Shown: positions 16,617-25,901, numbered from the stretch's first letter. The stretch is DNA of 64,000 nucleotides from Nocardia speluncae NBRC 108251 (GCF_001613245.1 NZ_BDBZ01000020.1:152251-216250); one strand, 5' to 3'. Made by a program: numbers and translations. Notes: generated from the sequence alone by a model not told the origin.

Positions 16617-16848
16617 TCGACACCCCCTGGCGAGAACGGATCACTCCACCGGCGCTCCGGTCGCGCCAGCATTGCATCGATGGAGGCCGGGGTACAGGGA
16701 TGCCCCGGGGCCTTTCACCGAAACCACCGTCAGCACGGCGTGTCTCGCGATCGCGGGCTTCCGGCGCGTCGTGCGCCGGTCCGGGTTGTCGGGATCGATT
16801 GCTAACTTTGATCGCTACGTTCGATCGCACCTTGATACGGGAGATGTT

Positions 16849-17553
16849 TTGCTCGGCCATTCCCATGCCACCAGCGGCGCCTTGGCATTCGCCACCGCCG
16901 CTACCGTCGTACCCGTCCCGGTGATGGAATTCGTGCGCGGCCCTGTAGAAGTCAGCGCACTCGAATTGATCCTGGGGGCGCTGATCACGGCGGGTGCGGC
17001 GCTGCTGCCGGATATCGACCATCCGGGCGGCACGATCGGGAATTCGCTGGGCCCTTTGAGTAATGCCGTGGCAAAGGGGGTCGCGACCGTTTCCGGTGGG
17101 CACCGCAAGGGCACGCACGGGTTGCTGTTCGTCCTGCTGGCGGGCTGGGCGACCTGGGCGGGCGTGAACTATCTGGGCAGGTACTTCACCCTCGGCGTCA
17201 TCTTCGTCATGCTCGCCTTCGGTATCCGGGCCCTGCATCTGACGCCGCGCGGCGATTCCTTCCGCGCCTGGGGTTTGTGTGTACTGCTGGCCGGCGGCGG
17301 CACCGTACTGATGGACCGCTGGCTCCCGGACTCCCCGTATTGGCTCCCGTTCGCCATCGGCCTCGGCGCACTCATCCATATCGTCGGCGACTGCCTCACC
17401 GACCGCGGCTGCCCCCTGCTGTGGCCGTTGAAGCCCCGCCTGGCCGTCCCGATCATCTCCCGCACCGGGAACAAGGTGGAGACGTGGGTGCTCACACCGG
17501 CGATGGGCCTGGTAACGATCGCTCTGTTCTACCTCTACGCAGTGCCCCAATAG
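16849..17553 (+). CDS. YdjM/DUF457-like membrane-bound metal-dependent hydrolase
   Basis: The 234-residue protein begins with GHSHATSGALAF. It has a conserved LLPDIDHPGG metal site near residue 50 and GGHRKGTHGLL near 80, followed by several transmembrane helices. This is the hallmark order of the YdjM/LexA-regulated membrane hydrolase family. TTG 16849 after GGGAGAT is taken as the start because the family begins at the His-rich motif. The longer open frame upstream is antisense to the DUF6459-like gene and is not coding. Physiological substrate unknown. Confidence 0.75.
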   Translation: MLGHSHATSGALAFATAATVVPVPVMEFVRGPVEVSALELILGALITAGAALLPDIDHPGGTIGNSLGPLSNAVAKGVATVSGGHRKGTHGLLFVLLAGWATWAGVNYLGRYFTLGVIFVMLAFGIRALHLTPRGDSFRAWGLCVLLAGGGTVLMDRWLPDSPYWLPFAIGLGALIHIVGDCLTDRGCPLLWPLKPRLAVPIISRTGNKVETWVLTPAMGLVTIALFYLYAVPQ

Positions 17554-17601
17554 TCTCGAGAGCAGGTTTCCCGAACCCGCATACCGCGACATGATCGCAC
17601 T

Positions 17602-17838
17602 ATGACATCGCCCCGGATAACCGTGACGCTCCCTTCGGCGCAGGTCGACGAGCTACGAAACATCACCGACAATGTGTCCGGCTACGTCGCGGCAGCTGTG
17701 GACCGGCAGATCCGGCACGACCTGCTGGCCGAAGACCTTCGCCGATACGAGGAGGAGCACGGCCTCTTCACCGACGAAGAGCTACGTTCGGCGCGAGCAG
17801 AACTCTACGGCGACGCCACGGACAGCACCGTGGCCTGA
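17602..17838 (+). CDS. Ribbon-helix-helix type antitoxin-like protein
   Basis: This 78-residue protein begins with a beta strand ITVTLPSAQVDELRNIT and continues with an acidic helix DLLAEDLRRYEEEHG and TDEELRSARAELYG. This is the layout of VapB-like antitoxins: DNA-binding N-terminus, toxin-neutralising C-terminus. A complete toxin gene is not present downstream; only a short VapC-like start is recognisable at 17835-17880. It may be an orphan antitoxin or a small regulator. Confidence 0.6.
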   Translation: MTSPRITVTLPSAQVDELRNITDNVSGYVAAAVDRQIRHDLLAEDLRRYEEEHGLFTDEELRSARAELYGDATDSTVA

Positions 17839-17880
17839 ACGGGCCGATCGCCACGGTTGTCCTCGATTCCGAAGGTGATC
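17835..17880 (+). pseudogene. Possible 5' remnant of a VapC/PIN toxin
   Basis: In the frame overlapping the antitoxin stop, the sequence reads LNGPIATVVLDSEGDP. PIN-domain toxins of VapBC modules typically begin with such a hydrophobic strand ending in an Asp, followed by Ser-Glu. The similarity stops after about 15 residues, and the VIT gene promoter follows. The call rests on one short motif and the usual gene order. Confidence 0.3.
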
Positions 17881-17935
17881 CAGGTGGCTCTCGCGGGATC
17901 GCGCGTCAGCCGAACTTTTGTCATAGCCTTCAAGC

Positions 17936-18649
17936 ATGACCGAGGCAGCGGAGGACCGGTATCTCCCACAAACAGGGTTCGCGGCCAAGCTCAATTGGCT
18001 GCGGGCCGGGGTGCTGGGCGCCAACGACGGGATCGTGTCGACCGCGGGCCTGGTGGTGGGTGTCGCGGCGGCTGCGTCCAGTACCAGCGCCATCGTCACC
18101 GCCGGAATCGCGGGGATCAGCGCGGGAGCCATATCCATGGCCGTCGGCGAGTACGTCTCGGTGAGCACTCAGCGTGATGCGGAGGCGGCCCTGCTCGCGC
18201 AGGAATACCGGGAACTGGAGGAGGACCCCGCAGACGAACTGGCCGAGCTCACCGCGATCTATCACGCGAAGGGCCTGTCCGCCGAGACCGCCCGGCAGGT
18301 GGCCGAGGAGCTGACCGCCTACGACGCGTTCGCCGCCCACGCCGAGGCCGAGCTCGGTTTGAATCCCGACGAGCTGACCAATCCGTGGCATGCGGCGTTC
18401 TCGTCGGCGGTGGCCTTCACCCTGGGTGCGCTGCTGCCACTGCTGGCGATCCTGCTGCCGCCTACCACGGCGCGGATCCCGGTCACCATGGTCGCGGTGC
18501 TGCTCGCGCTGGCGCTGACGGGTTCGGTGAGCGCCTGGCTCGGCGGCAGCAACCGGGTGCGGGCGGTGGCCCGCGTAGTGCTCGGCGGAGCGCTGGCCAT
18601 GGCAGTCACCTACGGTATCGGGCAGCTGGCCGGTATCGCCGGCATTTGA
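17936..18649 (+). CDS. VIT1/CCC1-family iron/manganese transporter-like membrane protein
   Basis: The 237-residue protein matches the VIT family: LRAGVLGANDGIVSTAGLVVGVAAA in the first helix, then GAISMAVGEYVSVSTQRDAE, a cytosolic helical metal-binding domain rich in Glu (residues 85-145), and three C-terminal membrane helices. Family members export Fe2+/Mn2+ from the cytosol. The ATG is 6 nt after a TAGCCT hexamer (17924-17929), predicting a leaderless mRNA. No metal-responsive operator is obvious. It stands alone. Confidence 0.88.
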   Translation: MTEAAEDRYLPQTGFAAKLNWLRAGVLGANDGIVSTAGLVVGVAAAASSTSAIVTAGIAGISAGAISMAVGEYVSVSTQRDAEAALLAQEYRELEEDPADELAELTAIYHAKGLSAETARQVAEELTAYDAFAAHAEAELGLNPDELTNPWHAAFSSAVAFTLGALLPLLAILLPPTTARIPVTMVAVLLALALTGSVSAWLGGSNRVRAVARVVLGGALAMAVTYGIGQLAGIAGI

Positions 18650-18733
18650 CAGGTATCCGAGATACGTTGCCCCGGTGCGGGTTTTATTTGAAGTGAACCA
18701 GCGACAATTCGCATATTTTGCTGTACTTGGCGG

Positions 18734-19543
18734 GTGAGTTCTCTGTTCGCCGTACTGCCGGCGGCCGCGCTCGATTCGGCCCAGCAGGCATACGAGCGGT
18801 ATCTGTCCCTGGTAGAAGCACCCGAGCCCGGCCCACCGGAGCGGGCGGTGGGTGTGGTGTGCACCCTGATCCACCGCTCCGGAACAGGTTTGCGGGTCCA
18901 CCGCCGCCCCGAGGCGCGCGGTGCGCTGCTGGAAGCCACCGTCCGGGACCGATTCGATTGCCTGCGCGCCCTGCTGGCGCTCACCGCCGACCGTGACCTG
19001 GCTGTCCTGGATGTCGCGACCCGCCGCCTCTACAATCCGCGCGGGGCCACCCGGATACAGGTAACCACAGGGAATTTCACCCTCCCCTACCTCACCGAGA
19101 GCATTCTCGACGAGATCCTGGAGACACCTCCGGACCCGCGCGACGCCGCCCTTCAGGTGACCCGCGCCCCGATGTGCCATATCCGGGCCCGCCGTCTGCC
19201 GGATGAGATCTTCGAACTCGAACACCGGGATCTCGATGCGTTCTTCCAGCTCTACACCGATAGCGCACCGCTGGTCCGCAAGACGATCTGGGCGTGGGCC
19301 ATCCGCGACCCGTGGTGGCAGCAGGCCATTGCCTGGCAGCCTGTCGATACTGCCGGCGCGCGGCGTGGACGGCCGGTACCGGAGGACGATATCGACGCGG
19401 TGCTGGCCGAGTTACGTCAGATGGCCGACGAACCACCCCCGGAGCTCGGTGCCCTGGGACTGCTGTCCACTCTCGGAGATCTGGACAGCCGGACGCAGGC
19501 CATCCTCGACCGGCCGGAACCGGATGGCCCGGCACAGCAGTGA
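18734..19543 (+). CDS. Conserved-looking hypothetical protein, family not recognised
   Basis: I do not recognise this 269-residue protein. It starts at GTG 18734 after an AT-rich stretch (18680-18725) that stands out from the GC-rich surroundings and probably holds the promoter. It is soluble, rich in Arg/Pro/Leu, with no signal peptide, and has a Trp-rich segment (IWAWAIRDPWWQQAIAWQP, about residues 185-203). The C-terminal 60 residues are acidic helices. Codon bias is normal for the window. It converges on the mce operon. Confidence 0.6.
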   Translation: MSSLFAVLPAAALDSAQQAYERYLSLVEAPEPGPPERAVGVVCTLIHRSGTGLRVHRRPEARGALLEATVRDRFDCLRALLALTADRDLAVLDVATRRLYNPRGATRIQVTTGNFTLPYLTESILDEILETPPDPRDAALQVTRAPMCHIRARRLPDEIFELEHRDLDAFFQLYTDSAPLVRKTIWAWAIRDPWWQQAIAWQPVDTAGARRGRPVPEDDIDAVLAELRQMADEPPPELGALGLLSTLGDLDSRTQAILDRPEPDGPAQQ

Positions 19544-19670
19544 TCCACCGGGCAGGCACAACGCGACCGGCCGCACAGTGCGATACCGGGCCACCGCTCG
19601 GAAAACGAACCCGCCGCAACGGGACCACGGTGCCCGAACCCGGGCGCTGTGGTGATTGCGCGGTGCGGTA

Positions 19671-19693
19671 GCGCCGGCGCGGCGAGCCGGCGC
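19671..19693 (-). terminator. Hairpin at the end of the mce operon
   Basis: Arms GCGCCGGC (19671-19678) and GCCGGCGC (19686-19693) form a perfect 8-bp stem with a 7-nt loop, starting 4 nt after the mceF stop. It could terminate the mce transcript, although a T-tract is missing. Confidence 0.5.
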
Positions 19694-19696
19694 AAA

Positions 19697-20653
19697 CTAC
19701 CTCAGCCCGACTCGGACCTGCACGGAGTCCTCGTCGGTACTCGCCAGCGCCTGCTCGATCAAGCTACTGATGTTCACCTGCGGCGCAGTGTTGCCCAGAC
19801 TCTCCGCGAGCGGAGCCAGACCGGGTTGCAGGGCGGCGAGTTCGGGGCCGATTTCGTCGAGTACGGTGCGCAGGCGCTCCAGTAGCGGGACGACCCCGCC
19901 GTCCGCCAGGTACTTCTCCGGCGACCCCTCGGCTCCGGTGACCCTGCCGACCGATTCCACGAAATCGTCGAGGACTTCGGCGAACCTGGTGAATTCGGTG
20001 GCGGCCGCAGAGGTGGCGGGTCCCGCCCATGCGGCGTCGGCGGCGGCGGTTTCGAAGTTGTCGAGCAATTCGGCGATCCGCGGTTCGCGGGACATGATGG
20101 CCGCGGCCAGCAGGTCGGCGGCGCGGGTGATTTCCGGGATCACCGCGTCGGTGCCGTGCAGGGCCTCGCTCATGGTGCGAACCAGCGAGCCCATCGTGGC
20201 CGGGTCGAGCTGGTTCATGGTCCGGGTCACCATACGGGCGGCCTCAGGGATGGACAGCGGGCTGTGAATATCTTCCGATTCCAGCCGCTGCCCGTCGGAT
20301 ATATAAGGCCCGGCACCGGTTTTCGGCGCGAACTGCACATAGGGTTCGCCGAGCGCGGACAGGTGCTCGATAGTGACGACGCTGTCGGCGGGCAGCCGGT
20401 GCGAATCCTGCACCCGGAAACCGACTTCCACGCCGCCGGCGACGCGGTCGACCGCGGTCACGCGGCCGACTTCGATACCGGTGAGCAGGACCGGTGAGCC
20501 GACGCCCAGACCGCCGGAATCCTCGAGGACCAGGGAGGCGTTCAGGTAGTCGCGGAACGGGTCGGCGCGCACCACACCGAAAGTCAGATAGCTCGCGCCG
20601 AGCACCGTAACGGCCGCGATACCGCCCAGCGACACCAATGGACCCAGTTTCAT
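19697..20653 (-). CDS. mceF: MCE-family protein, sixth position (MceF)
   Basis: The 318-residue protein has an N-terminal signal-anchor (SLGGIAAVTVLGASYLTFG) and the MlaD/MCE beta-barrel domain (residues 35-115: GVGSPVLLTGIEVGRVTAVD, EHLSALGEPYVQFAP). A long helical region follows. It is the last gene of the locus and overlaps mceE by 4 nt. In mce complexes six different MCE proteins form a periplasm-spanning hetero-hexameric tube carrying lipids to the YrbE permease. Lipid specificity cannot be read from the sequence. Confidence 0.9.
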   Translation of the reverse strand: MKLGPLVSLGGIAAVTVLGASYLTFGVVRADPFRDYLNASLVLEDSGGLGVGSPVLLTGIEVGRVTAVDRVAGGVEVGFRVQDSHRLPADSVVTIEHLSALGEPYVQFAPKTGAGPYISDGQRLESEDIHSPLSIPEAARMVTRTMNQLDPATMGSLVRTMSEALHGTDAVIPEITRAADLLAAAIMSREPRIAELLDNFETAAADAAWAGPATSAAATEFTRFAEVLDDFVESVGRVTGAEGSPEKYLADGGVVPLLERLRTVLDEIGPELAALQPGLAPLAESLGNTAPQVNISSLIEQALASTDEDSVQVRVGLR

Positions 20654-21738
20654 CGGACGGCTCCGATCATGCGCAGGGTTTCGATGATCCGGTTCACCTG
20701 ATCGCCGGTGGACAGTCCCGGTGTGCGGACGGCACTGATATCGACCTTCGGGCCGTTCTCCACGAAGGGGATGATCTTGTCCCGTAGCAGCGCGACCAGC
20801 ATGTTCAGATTCGAGGGTTGCCGCAGATCCAGCGGTCCCCCGGTGGCCAGCGGGACGAACGCCGCCGCGGCCGCACCTCCGGATTGCGCCAGCGGCGCCA
20901 GCCAGCTCAACGACTGTCCCACCGGGCCCAGGCCGCCGAAGATTTCGGTCACCCCGGCGATCGACGCCGTCGCGTCGTTCATCTGCTGCACCGATTCGGG
21001 ACGCAGGATATTGTCCAGCTCGTCCTGGATCCCGTGCATGACCTCCGCGTTCTCGGCCACACCGTTGAGCAGCAGATCCACCTGGTCCAGATGTGCGGCC
21101 AAGTCCACCGCATCCGTGGCCAGCACCTGCGCGATCTGCTGGGTTTGCGCCGGGTCCTGCGGCAGCACCGAATTGATCCGGTGGACGATGTCCTGCAGAT
21201 CCCCGACCGCGCCGCTGTTGACGAAGAAGGCGATCGCGGCCATCGTGTCCTCCAGTTGGACCGGTGGTTTCGTGCGGTCACGGGTGATGGTGTCTCCCGG
21301 GGACAGCAGTGTGTCGTAGCCGTCGGGCGGGGTGGTCAGCGCAACGTGGATATCGCCGAGCACGGTGTTCTGGCGCAGCTCCGCGATGGTGGTGGCCGGG
21401 AGTTCGACTTCGTCGCCGACCTCGATATCCACCACCACGTAGCCGGTGGCCGTCCCGTCGCCGGGCACCACCTCGACCTGTTCCACGTTGCCGACCTGCG
21501 CACCGTTGGCGATGACCTTCGCCCGCGCGGGCAGATTCAAGACATTGGCGAATTCGATACGCAGCGGATAACTCCCGCCGGTGACCGTGGCACCGGGAAC
21601 CGGGATATCGGAGGGGTCGAATGCGCATCCGGAGACGGCCAGGGACGCGGCGAGTCCGCAGACCGCCAATCCGCGCCGCAGCCGGGTGCGATCGAAGGTG
21701 ATGCGCCGCGCCGGATCGAAAAAAATTCTCGGTGTCAT
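20650..21738 (-). CDS. mceE: MCE-family lipoprotein, fifth position (MceE)
   Basis: This 362-residue protein has the lipoprotein signal expected only for the fifth mce gene: a basic N-terminus (RRITFDRTRLRRG) and a lipobox ending LAVSGC at Cys38. The MCE domain covers about residues 55-140 (LNLPARAKVIANGAQVGNVE...). Helices follow with a segment resembling the MceE middle (QDIVHRINSVLPQDP). ATG 21738 overlaps the mceD stop (ATGA). Lipidation would tether one end of the MCE tube to the membrane. Confidence 0.92.
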   Translation of the reverse strand: MTPRIFFDPARRITFDRTRLRRGLAVCGLAASLAVSGCAFDPSDIPVPGATVTGGSYPLRIEFANVLNLPARAKVIANGAQVGNVEQVEVVPGDGTATGYVVVDIEVGDEVELPATTIAELRQNTVLGDIHVALTTPPDGYDTLLSPGDTITRDRTKPPVQLEDTMAAIAFFVNSGAVGDLQDIVHRINSVLPQDPAQTQQIAQVLATDAVDLAAHLDQVDLLLNGVAENAEVMHGIQDELDNILRPESVQQMNDATASIAGVTEIFGGLGPVGQSLSWLAPLAQSGGAAAAAFVPLATGGPLDLRQPSNLNMLVALLRDKIIPFVENGPKVDISAVRTPGLSTGDQVNRIIETLRMIGAVR

Positions 21739-22835
21739 CGCGCACCCGCCGATCCCAGTACCAGCCGCACCAGATCCAGGTCCACCATGCCGTCGGCCGC
21801 CCCGGCGCAGCGGCCGGGCGAGAGCGCGTTCACCGCGGCGCACACTTGTTCCGCGTGCTGCTGCGGTATCGCGATCCGGGGCGGTGCATAGGTGAGGCCG
21901 GGCGCACCGGTCGCCGGATCGGCGACGGTGCGCAGCGCCGAGGTCAGTACCGGTGTGGTGGCGACGATCTCGCTCAGTGACCCCACGTTGGCGCGCAGTA
22001 GTTTCACCAGCGGCACCAGATTGTCCAGACCGGCCAGCAACGGGTCCGCCAGGATCACCGACAGATCGTTGAGCATCGGCAGGATTTCGTGCAGCCCGTC
22101 GAACAGCTCGATCCCCGGCGTGAGCAGCTCCGCATGCGACATCTCCAGTGTCGGCGCCAACCGGGTGAGCATGAGTTTCAGATCACCCCAGTGCTCGGCG
22201 ACCTTGTTCGACACCGAGGCGTAGGCGTCGAAGATACCGGCCAGATGGGCGATATCGGCGTCCGGGGATTCCAGGACCCGGCCCAGCTGGTTGATGAGAT
22301 CGTTGAGCTGCGGGCCGGTGCCGGCCGAGGCCGAATCCAGTGCGTCCAGGCCGCCCGCCAGTACATTCGGCCGGTTCTCGGTTCCGCCGATCTGATCGGA
22401 GAGCTCGGCCAGCGCGGTCACGGTCTGGGTGAGACTCTTCGGCGTCAGAGTGTTGGTGAGGCACTGCCCCGGATCGTGCTCGTCGGCGGTGTTCGCGCCC
22501 GGCAGCACCGCCAGTTCCCGGTCGGCGACCACGGTGTCCGACACGGTGGTAGCACCCGCGCCGGCGTACACCGGATGGTCGGCGTCGACCTCGAAATCGA
22601 CGCGCACCTTCGCGCCGGCCGGCGCGATCCGGGTCACCGAACCGACCGTGATACCCCGCATCGACACCTGGTTGCCCTGGTACAGGCCGATACTGTCGGG
22701 CATGACAGCGCAATAAGCGCGGGTCTGTTTGAACGGTTCGACCGCGATCACATAGGCAGCGGACACCAGGAGCACCAGTACCACCGCTCCCGCGATCGAC
22801 ATCAGGGCCGGCGAGGCGAGTGCCCGTTTCAGCAT
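21735..22835 (-). CDS. mceD: MCE-family protein, fourth position (MceD)
   Basis: From ATG 22835, which overlaps the mceC stop and follows GGAAGG, this is a 366-residue protein. It has one N-terminal transmembrane anchor (MSIAGAVVLVLLVSAAYVIA). The MCE core is seen in LYQGNQVSMRGITVGSVTRI and VYAGAGATTVSDTVVADRELAVLPG. The helical domain ends with Cys-containing segments (QVCAAVNALSPGRCAG) common in MceD. It is an integral part of the eight-gene operon. Confidence 0.92.
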   Translation of the reverse strand: MLKRALASPALMSIAGAVVLVLLVSAAYVIAVEPFKQTRAYCAVMPDSIGLYQGNQVSMRGITVGSVTRIAPAGAKVRVDFEVDADHPVYAGAGATTVSDTVVADRELAVLPGANTADEHDPGQCLTNTLTPKSLTQTVTALAELSDQIGGTENRPNVLAGGLDALDSASAGTGPQLNDLINQLGRVLESPDADIAHLAGIFDAYASVSNKVAEHWGDLKLMLTRLAPTLEMSHAELLTPGIELFDGLHEILPMLNDLSVILADPLLAGLDNLVPLVKLLRANVGSLSEIVATTPVLTSALRTVADPATGAPGLTYAPPRIAIPQQHAEQVCAAVNALSPGRCAGAADGMVDLDLVRLVLGSAGAR

Positions 22836-23902
22836 CAGCACACCTTCCCGGGCAGCGGAACGCAGACAACGGCACCGGGATCCAGGCCGGGTGCGGTCAC
22901 CGTGGTTCCCGACTGATCGACCTGCACACCGCCGGGCCCGGCCAGTTCGCGCAGTTTCGCACTCAGGCTCTGCGCCGCGTCGATCATCGGTTCCAGCTGG
23001 TTGCCGTACTCCTGGAGCCGCGGCAGAGCGTCGGCGAGCTGCTGCACCTTCGGTTTCAGTGTCTGATCCCAGCTCGGAGCCAGAGCCGTGACCCGCTGCA
23101 CCACCGAGCTGAGCAAGCCCAGGGCCTGACGAAGTTCGGCGCGTTTGTCCAGCAGCACTGTCTCCATCAGAGTGACGTTGTCCATCAACCGGCCCAGATC
23201 GGTTTTCGCGCCGTCGTACATGGTCACGTATTCGTCGGCGGTCGCGATGGCGTTCGATACCTGGGTGCGCTGACGTTCGATGGCGTCGAGATAGCTGCCG
23301 ACGGTGTCCAGCACGCTGCGCAGCGTTTCCGGTGCGCCGTCGATGGAGGTGTCGAGTGCGGCGAGGTTACGGCGCAGGGTGTCGCCGTCGGTTTCCCGCA
23401 GCGGCGCCGTGGCGTCCTGGAAGGTTTCCATCAGGCTGTACGGCAGGCGTACGCGGTCGGCGGGAATCGGGTGGTCGCCCAGTGGGGTGTCCCCGGCCGG
23501 GAACAGGGCGACGTAGTGGCCGCCGACCAGCGTGAGCATGCGGATATCCAGCGAACTCCGGTCGCCGACGAAAACATCGCGGTCCACGGTGAACCGCATC
23601 AGCACCCGATCCGGTTCCAGCTCGAGGGATTCCACCTCCCCCACCGGGACCCCGGCCAACCGGATATCGTCGCCGGCCCGCACCGACTGTGCCTCACTGA
23701 GTTCGGCGGTGTAGGTGTGCTTTCCCAGCGGGATCACATACAGCGCGCCGACCGCCACACCCAGCACCGCCACCGTGCAGATACCGGCGATCCCCAACCG
23801 CAGTTGTCTACGCAGATTCGTGGGTTCGTCGGTGATCGAGTGGTGCCGATCGAACCAGCGACCCGATGCCGACTTCAACCGGCCGAAGCTCATCCGTTGC
23901 AT
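22835..23902 (-). CDS. mceC: MCE-family protein, third position (MceC)
   Basis: The 355-residue protein has a membrane anchor at residues 33-57 (LGIAGICTVAVLGVAVGALYV) and an MCE domain with VRAGDDIRLAGVPVGEVESLEL and LTLVGGHYVALFPAG. Extended coiled helices precede a Cys-bearing C-terminus (VVCVPLPGKVC). The ATG at 23902 overlaps the mceB end by 13 nt; ATG 23893 would give a 4-nt overlap and is an alternative. Confidence 0.9.
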   Translation of the reverse strand: MQRMSFGRLKSASGRWFDRHHSITDEPTNLRRQLRLGIAGICTVAVLGVAVGALYVIPLGKHTYTAELSEAQSVRAGDDIRLAGVPVGEVESLELEPDRVLMRFTVDRDVFVGDRSSLDIRMLTLVGGHYVALFPAGDTPLGDHPIPADRVRLPYSLMETFQDATAPLRETDGDTLRRNLAALDTSIDGAPETLRSVLDTVGSYLDAIERQRTQVSNAIATADEYVTMYDGAKTDLGRLMDNVTLMETVLLDKRAELRQALGLLSSVVQRVTALAPSWDQTLKPKVQQLADALPRLQEYGNQLEPMIDAAQSLSAKLRELAGPGGVQVDQSGTTVTAPGLDPGAVVCVPLPGKVC

Positions 23903-24894
23903 ATCGCCACCTGCTGCCCACCGATCAGGACTCGCACCGGGGCCGGAACCTCGGCATCGCCCTTACTGCACTCCGGCCGGAAACCCGACGGGGTCCGCGG
24001 GAGCGCGGTATCCACCGCGGCCAGCAAACCGGGCAGCCGGCCGAACGTGTCGAGAGCCTGCTGCGGGTCCGGGAACAGGTTGCGGATCATCGCATCGATA
24101 TCGGGGCCCATCTCCGGGCTCAGCCCCAGCGCGGCCAGCAGGCGATCCACCGGTTCCAGGACCGACGGCGCGCTCATCGCGAAATCCGCGAGCCCGCCGA
24201 CATTGCGTTGCAGCGCCTCGAAGATATCGGTCAGCCGGGCCAGCAACGGCACCAGGTGATACAGCCGGCCGCCCACCCGTTCGGCGAGGTCGGACATGTT
24301 GCGCACCACGGTCCCGATGAGATGCTGGCGGTCCTCGACGTATTCGCTGAGTGTGCCGATAGCGTCCAGCGCCGGGCCGATTCCCGCGCCGTCGCCCTCG
24401 ATCACCGCGAGCATGCTCTCGGTGAACTGGTTGATCGCTTCGGGCGACAAGGTCGCCAGGACCGGTTGCAGGCCGTTGAACAGGCTGGTCACGTCGAACG
24501 ACGGAATGGTCTGCTGCGGCCCGATATCGGTGCCGCCGGCAAGCCGGGCCCCCGGGGCCGGCTGCTGCTGTAGGTCGATATAGCGCTGGCCGGTCAGATT
24601 CTGGTAGCGGATGGCGAGGATGCTGTTGTCGTAGACGGGAGTGTCGGTGGTGACGGTGAGCCGGATCTTCGCCCGGTCGCCATCCAGCGTCACGGCTTCG
24701 ACTTTGCCGACCTGCACACCGAACATCCGCACATCGTCACCGGTTTTCAATCCGTTGGCGTCGGTGAACAGGGCGTGGTGGGTTTCGGTCTCGCCGTCCA
24801 CCGGCCGTTCGATGGCCCCGATCACCAGGGCCAGCACCAACGCCATCACGCCGGCGAACAGGGCCAGCCGCCAGGCGGCGCGCCGCGCGGTCAT
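23890..24894 (-). CDS. mceB: MCE-family protein, second position (MceB)
   Basis: This 334-residue protein has an N-terminal transmembrane segment (LALFAGVMALVLALVIGAI) and an MCE domain (LKTGDDVRMFGVQVGKVEAV, ILAIRYQNLTGQRYIDLQQ). The ending ...AEVPAPVRVLIGGQQVAICNG, with a single late Cys, resembles other MceB proteins. It starts within the mceA stop codon (ATGA), so translation is coupled. Confidence 0.92.
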   Translation of the reverse strand: MTARRAAWRLALFAGVMALVLALVIGAIERPVDGETETHHALFTDANGLKTGDDVRMFGVQVGKVEAVTLDGDRAKIRLTVTTDTPVYDNSILAIRYQNLTGQRYIDLQQQPAPGARLAGGTDIGPQQTIPSFDVTSLFNGLQPVLATLSPEAINQFTESMLAVIEGDGAGIGPALDAIGTLSEYVEDRQHLIGTVVRNMSDLAERVGGRLYHLVPLLARLTDIFEALQRNVGGLADFAMSAPSVLEPVDRLLAALGLSPEMGPDIDAMIRNLFPDPQQALDTFGRLPGLLAAVDTALPRTPSGFRPECSKGDAEVPAPVRVLIGGQQVAICNG

Positions 24895-25895
24895 CGCCGA
24901 CCTCCCTCGACCCCGTCCACTTCGACCTCGAGGTCGAGCACCGGCCCGTCGGGCCCCTCCTTGAACGCGACCCCCAGCCGAGTGAGCAGGGTGCGCAGAT
25001 CGGCGGCCGACTGCTGCGGGTCCGGCACGGCCAGGGCCAGCAGGTTCAGCGTGGGCGCGAGCATATCGGTGTATCCGGACAGCTGGCTCGCGCTGTTCAT
25101 CGTGGCGGTCAGGGCGGGCAGGATATCGCCGGTCAGGGCCTTCACCCCGGCGTCGAAATCGGCCCGGTTCGTGCGCAGTACGTCGATATCCACGATCTGG
25201 TCCAGTACCTCGATGGTGGCGCCGGCGAACTGGCCGCCGCCCTCGAACGCCGGACCCAGCTGCCCCACCAGTTCGTTCGCCGGCATCGATTGGTGTTCGG
25301 CGATCACCCGGCCGGCCGTGATCAGCGCCTCCGCCAGCGGGGTGAACGCCTTGACATCCGCCGCGGCCTGGGAGATCACGCGCGCCATATCGGCGGTGAG
25401 CACGGTGCCGCTGGTCTGCGACATACTGCGCAGCAGGGCGCCCATGGTGGCGTCGTATACGTCGGCGGCCCGCCGGCCGGTCAGATCCACCACCGCACCG
25501 GAACGCAGCGGCGTACCACCGCCTCCGGGCCGTAGTTCGATCTCGCTGATACCGAAGAGGTTGGCCGGTGCGTAGTCCACCACCATGCTGTCGTCGATCC
25601 CGTGTAACCGGTTCTCGTCGAGAGAAAGGCTGATCCGCTGGGTGCCGCGGCCCGCCGGCGCGATATCGGTGACCTCCCCGACCTGCACGCCGTCCACCCG
25701 CACCAGCGTTCCGGTAACCACTCCGTCGCCGATCTGCTCGGTGCGCAACGCGACCCGCAGCCCGTCGTCGGAGGTGATCGACCGGTAGCCGTAGCCCGCG
25801 AGGGTGACGACCGTGAGCACCGCGACGACCAGTACGCCGACCCGCCGCGCACTACGCGGACCAGCGGCGACCCCGGGCATTCCGTACTTCGGCAT
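24891..25895 (-). CDS. mceA: MCE-family protein, first position (MceA)
   Basis: The 334-residue protein has one membrane anchor (VGVLVVAVLTVVTLAGYGY) and an MCE domain (VVTGTLVRVDGVQVGEVTDI, LFGISEIELRPGGGGTPL). A helical tail ends in an acidic stretch (DLEVEVDGVEG). It starts 6 nt after yrbEB and overlaps mceB by 4 nt. The order yrbEA-yrbEB-mceA-F is the canonical actinobacterial layout. Which of the several mce types it belongs to cannot be told without a tree. Confidence 0.92.
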   Translation of the reverse strand: MPKYGMPGVAAGPRSARRVGVLVVAVLTVVTLAGYGYRSITSDDGLRVALRTEQIGDGVVTGTLVRVDGVQVGEVTDIAPAGRGTQRISLSLDENRLHGIDDSMVVDYAPANLFGISEIELRPGGGGTPLRSGAVVDLTGRRAADVYDATMGALLRSMSQTSGTVLTADMARVISQAAADVKAFTPLAEALITAGRVIAEHQSMPANELVGQLGPAFEGGGQFAGATIEVLDQIVDIDVLRTNRADFDAGVKALTGDILPALTATMNSASQLSGYTDMLAPTLNLLALAVPDPQQSAADLRTLLTRLGVAFKEGPDGPVLDLEVEVDGVEGGRR

Positions 25896-25901
25896 CTGTC
25901 C

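Noticed and set aside
16075..16848. Long open frame upstream of the YdjM-like gene on the plus strand
   Set aside because: It is antisense to the DUF6459-like gene, has no family features, and the conserved protein begins only at the GHSHATSG motif.
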